From Niveispirillum sp. (GTDB lineage: Bacteria; Pseudomonadota; Alphaproteobacteria; Azospirillales; Azospirillaceae): a stretch of 7,390 nucleotides of DNA. Positions within the stretch are counted from its first letter, which is position 1. Each line of letters starts with the position of its first letter. The notes under the pieces were generated by a model, which saw only the letters and a program-made list of their open reading frames with translations, did not search any database and had not been told where the DNA came from. Of the stretch, positions 5,467 through 7,390 are shown in pieces. The DNA is taken from positions 1 to 7,390 of the forward strand of contig JAEMSB010000222.1 in NCBI GenBank assembly GCA_016463045.1. Reading direction: 5' to 3'. The position numbers and the translations under genes were made by a program.

Positions 5467-7390
5467 ATGAAGTTCACCCTTTCCTGGCTGAAGACGCATC
5501 TCGACACCGATGCCACGCTGGACCAGATCACCGATGCGCTGACGGCCCTGGGCCTGGAGGTGGAGGGGGTCGAGGATCGGGGTGCTGCACTGGCCGCCTT
5601 CCGCATCGCCCATGTCGTGTCGGCGGAAAAGCATCCCAATGCCGACAAGCTGCGCTTGTGCATGGTCGATACCGGTGCCGGCGAGCCGGTGCAGGTGGTC
5701 TGCGGTGCGCCCAATGCGCGGGCGGGCATCAAGGTGGTCTTCGCATCCCCCGGCACCAAGATCCCCGTGTCTGGCGACACCCTGTCCATCGGCACCATCC
5801 GTGGCGTGGAAAGCCGGGGCATGATGTGTTCGGAGCGGGAGCTGCTGCTGTCCGACGAACATAACGGCATCATCGAGTTGCCGGAGGATGCGCCCGTGGG
5901 CGGTTCCTTCGCCGACTGGCGCGGCCTGTCCGATCCGGTGATCGAGATTGCGCTGACGCCCGACCGCGTCGATTGCGCCGGCGTGCGCGGTGTGGCCCGC
6001 GACCTTGCCGCCGCCGGCCTGGGCACGCTGAAGCCGCTGGCCGCCACGCCCGTGACGCCCGCCTTCGACAATCCACTGACGGTGACGCTGGATCATCCCG
6101 GCTGCCCGCAGATCGCCTTCCGCCTTATCCGTGGCGTGAAGAACGGCCCCAGCCCGAAATGGCTGGCCGACCGGTTGCTGGCCGTGGGCCTGCGCCCGAT
6201 CAGCGCCCTGGTCGATATCACCAATTACTTCAGCCTGGACCTCTGCCGCCCGCTGCACGTCTTCGACGCGGCCAAGCTGACCGGCGGTATCACCCTGCGC
6301 GCCACGGCGGAAGGCGACAAACTGCTGGCGCTGAACGGCAAGGAATATGCGCCGCCCGCCGGCCTGATCGGCATCTATGATGATGCCAAGATGATCTCCA
6401 TGGCCGGCGTCATGGGTGGGGAGACGACGGGCGTCACCGCAGAGACGACCGATGTCGTGCTGGAAGTGGCGACGTTCGAGCCGGTACGCATCGCCGAAGC
6501 GGGCCGCGCCCTGCAACTGGATAGCGACGCCCGCTACCGGTTCGAGCGTGGCGTGGACACGGCCAACATCCTGGAAAAGGTCGAGCTGGCCACCGCCCAG
6601 ATCCTGGACCTGTGCGGCGGTTCCGCTGGCGCCGTCAGCCTGACCGGCACCGAACCCGCCTGGCAGCGCACTCTGACCCTGCGCCCGGCCCGTGTGGCCG
6701 CATTGGGCGGGGTGGATGTTCCGGTCGATGAACAGGTCCGCATCCTGTCCGTCCTGGGTTTCAATGTCACCCGCCGTGACGATGGCGTGCTGGTGGCGGA
6801 CGTCCCGTCCTGGCGCCGCGATGTGGAGGGCGAGGCCGATCTGGTGGAGGAGGTGTTGCGCGTCAACGGCTTCGACAAGATCCCGGCCACGCCGCTGCCG
6901 CGTGAGGTAGGTACCCCTGCCCCGGCGCTCACCGCCGATCAGCGCCGCCGCTTCAACGCCCGCCGGGCCGCCGCAGAGCGCGGCTTGCTCGAGTCGGTAA
7001 CATGGTCCTTCGTCGATCCCAAGGTCGCGGCCCTGTTCGATGGCGATAAGGATGAGCTGCGCCTGCTGAACCCGATCAGCGCCGATCTGGCCGTCATGCG
7101 CCCGTCCATCCTGGGCACGCTGGTCCCCGCTGCTGGCCGCAACGCCGCCAAGGGCTTCAAGGATGTCGGCCTGTTCGAGGTTGGCCCCGCCTTCCGCGAC
7201 GGGTCCGAAAAGGGCCAGGATCTGGTGGTGGCCGGCGTGCGCGCCGGTGCCGCGATCCCGCGCAACTGGTCCAAGGGCGAACGCCCCGTCGATGCCTTTG
7301 ATGCCAAGGGCGACGCCATGGCCATTCTGGAGGCTGCCGGCGCCCCCGTCGCCAACCTGCAGGTCACGCGCGATGCGCCCGGCTGGTACC
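5467..7390 (+). CDS. pheT: Phenylalanyl-tRNA synthetase beta subunit (partial, runs off the right edge)
   Basis: PheT is the large non-catalytic subunit that binds tRNA-Phe and edits mischarged tyrosine. The frame stays open from the ATG at 5467 to the window end, giving 641 codons of an expected 800 or so. In order I see: an N-terminal MKFTLSWLKTHLDT start; an OB-fold tRNA-binding domain (about 39-150) with HPNADKLRLC (56-65), VCGAPNARAG (78-87) and MMCSERELLLS (119-129); TPDRVDCAGVRGVARDLAAAG (164-184, landmark residues D169 and R174); the B3/B4 editing domain with VDITNY (249-254) and PLHVFD (262-267); a B5 domain (about 401-472) with the acidic EGEADLVEEVL stretch (454-464); and the start of the catalytic-like core. 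The C-terminal anticodon-binding domain is beyond the window. GAGGAA (5455-5460) is a strong Shine-Dalgarno six bases upstream, and the gene lies 31 bases after pheS. Confidence 0.96.
   Translation, partial: MKFTLSWLKTHLDTDATLDQITDALTALGLEVEGVEDRGAALAAFRIAHVVSAEKHPNADKLRLCMVDTGAGEPVQVVCGAPNARAGIKVVFASPGTKIPVSGDTLSIGTIRGVESRGMMCSERELLLSDEHNGIIELPEDAPVGGSFADWRGLSDPVIEIALTPDRVDCAGVRGVARDLAAAGLGTLKPLAATPVTPAFDNPLTVTLDHPGCPQIAFRLIRGVKNGPSPKWLADRLLAVGLRPISALVDITNYFSLDLCRPLHVFDAAKLTGGITLRATAEGDKLLALNGKEYAPPAGLIGIYDDAKMISMAGVMGGETTGVTAETTDVVLEVATFEPVRIAEAGRALQLDSDARYRFERGVDTANILEKVELATAQILDLCGGSAGAVSLTGTEPAWQRTLTLRPARVAALGGVDVPVDEQVRILSVLGFNVTRRDDGVLVADVPSWRRDVEGEADLVEEVLRVNGFDKIPATPLPREVGTPAPALTADQRRRFNARRAAAERGLLESVTWSFVDPKVAALFDGDKDELRLLNPISADLAVMRPSILGTLVPAAGRNAAKGFKDVGLFEVGPAFRDGSEKGQDLVVAGVRAGAAIPRNWSKGERPVDAFDAKGDAMAILEAAGAPVANLQVTRDAPGWY

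Noticed and set aside
1..7390. CRISPR arrays, insertion sequences or prophage genes
   Set aside because: No regularly spaced repeats, transposase-like frames or target-site duplications were seen; the toxin-antitoxin pair is the only accessory-type content.

Overview
This is a GC-rich window of ordinary chromosomal housekeeping genes, all on the + strand. Gene content, protein sequences and codon use point to an alphaproteobacterium, probably of the Rhodospirillales/Azospirillaceae type. The main clues are hisZ next to purA, and an rpmI-rplT-pheS-pheT series that lacks infC in front. The genus is inference; the sequence alone does not fix it.

Layout. Positions 1-128 are an upstream spacer. 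hisZ (129-1292) encodes the regulatory subunit of ATP phosphoribosyltransferase (histidine synthesis), and purA (1372-2664) encodes adenylosuccinate synthetase (AMP synthesis). A 272-bp spacer (2665-2936) is full of inverted repeats, including a perfect 16-bp-arm hairpin one base after the purA stop. It also carries a good sigma70-type promoter and a folded leader for rpmI. rpmI (L35, 2937-3137) and rplT (L20, 3150-3512) follow and end at a clear intrinsic terminator (about 3548-3585). A two-gene type II toxin-antitoxin module comes next: a FitA/VapB-like ribbon-helix-helix antitoxin (3655-3897) overlapping a VapC PIN-domain toxin (3894-4346). pheS (4359-5435) starts 12 bases after the toxin stop with almost no Shine-Dalgarno sequence. 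pheT starts at 5467 and runs off the right edge, with 641 complete codons present.

How the genes work together. PheS and PheT form the phenylalanyl-tRNA synthetase heterotetramer, and L35 and L20 are 50S subunit proteins, so the right two thirds of the window is a translation cluster. The unusual part is the toxin-antitoxin cassette inside it. The terminator after rplT should cut pheST off from the ribosomal-protein promoter, and no convincing promoter is visible just before pheS. The simplest reading is that the toxin-antitoxin promoter, which would be expected to be autoregulated, contributes to transcription of an essential tRNA synthetase. That reading is inference and needs transcript mapping.

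I see no entirely new multi-gene system. The observations most worth a second look are the toxin-antitoxin/pheS arrangement, the folded rpmI leader with a palindrome over its -35 element, and the hairpin-dense spacer after purA.
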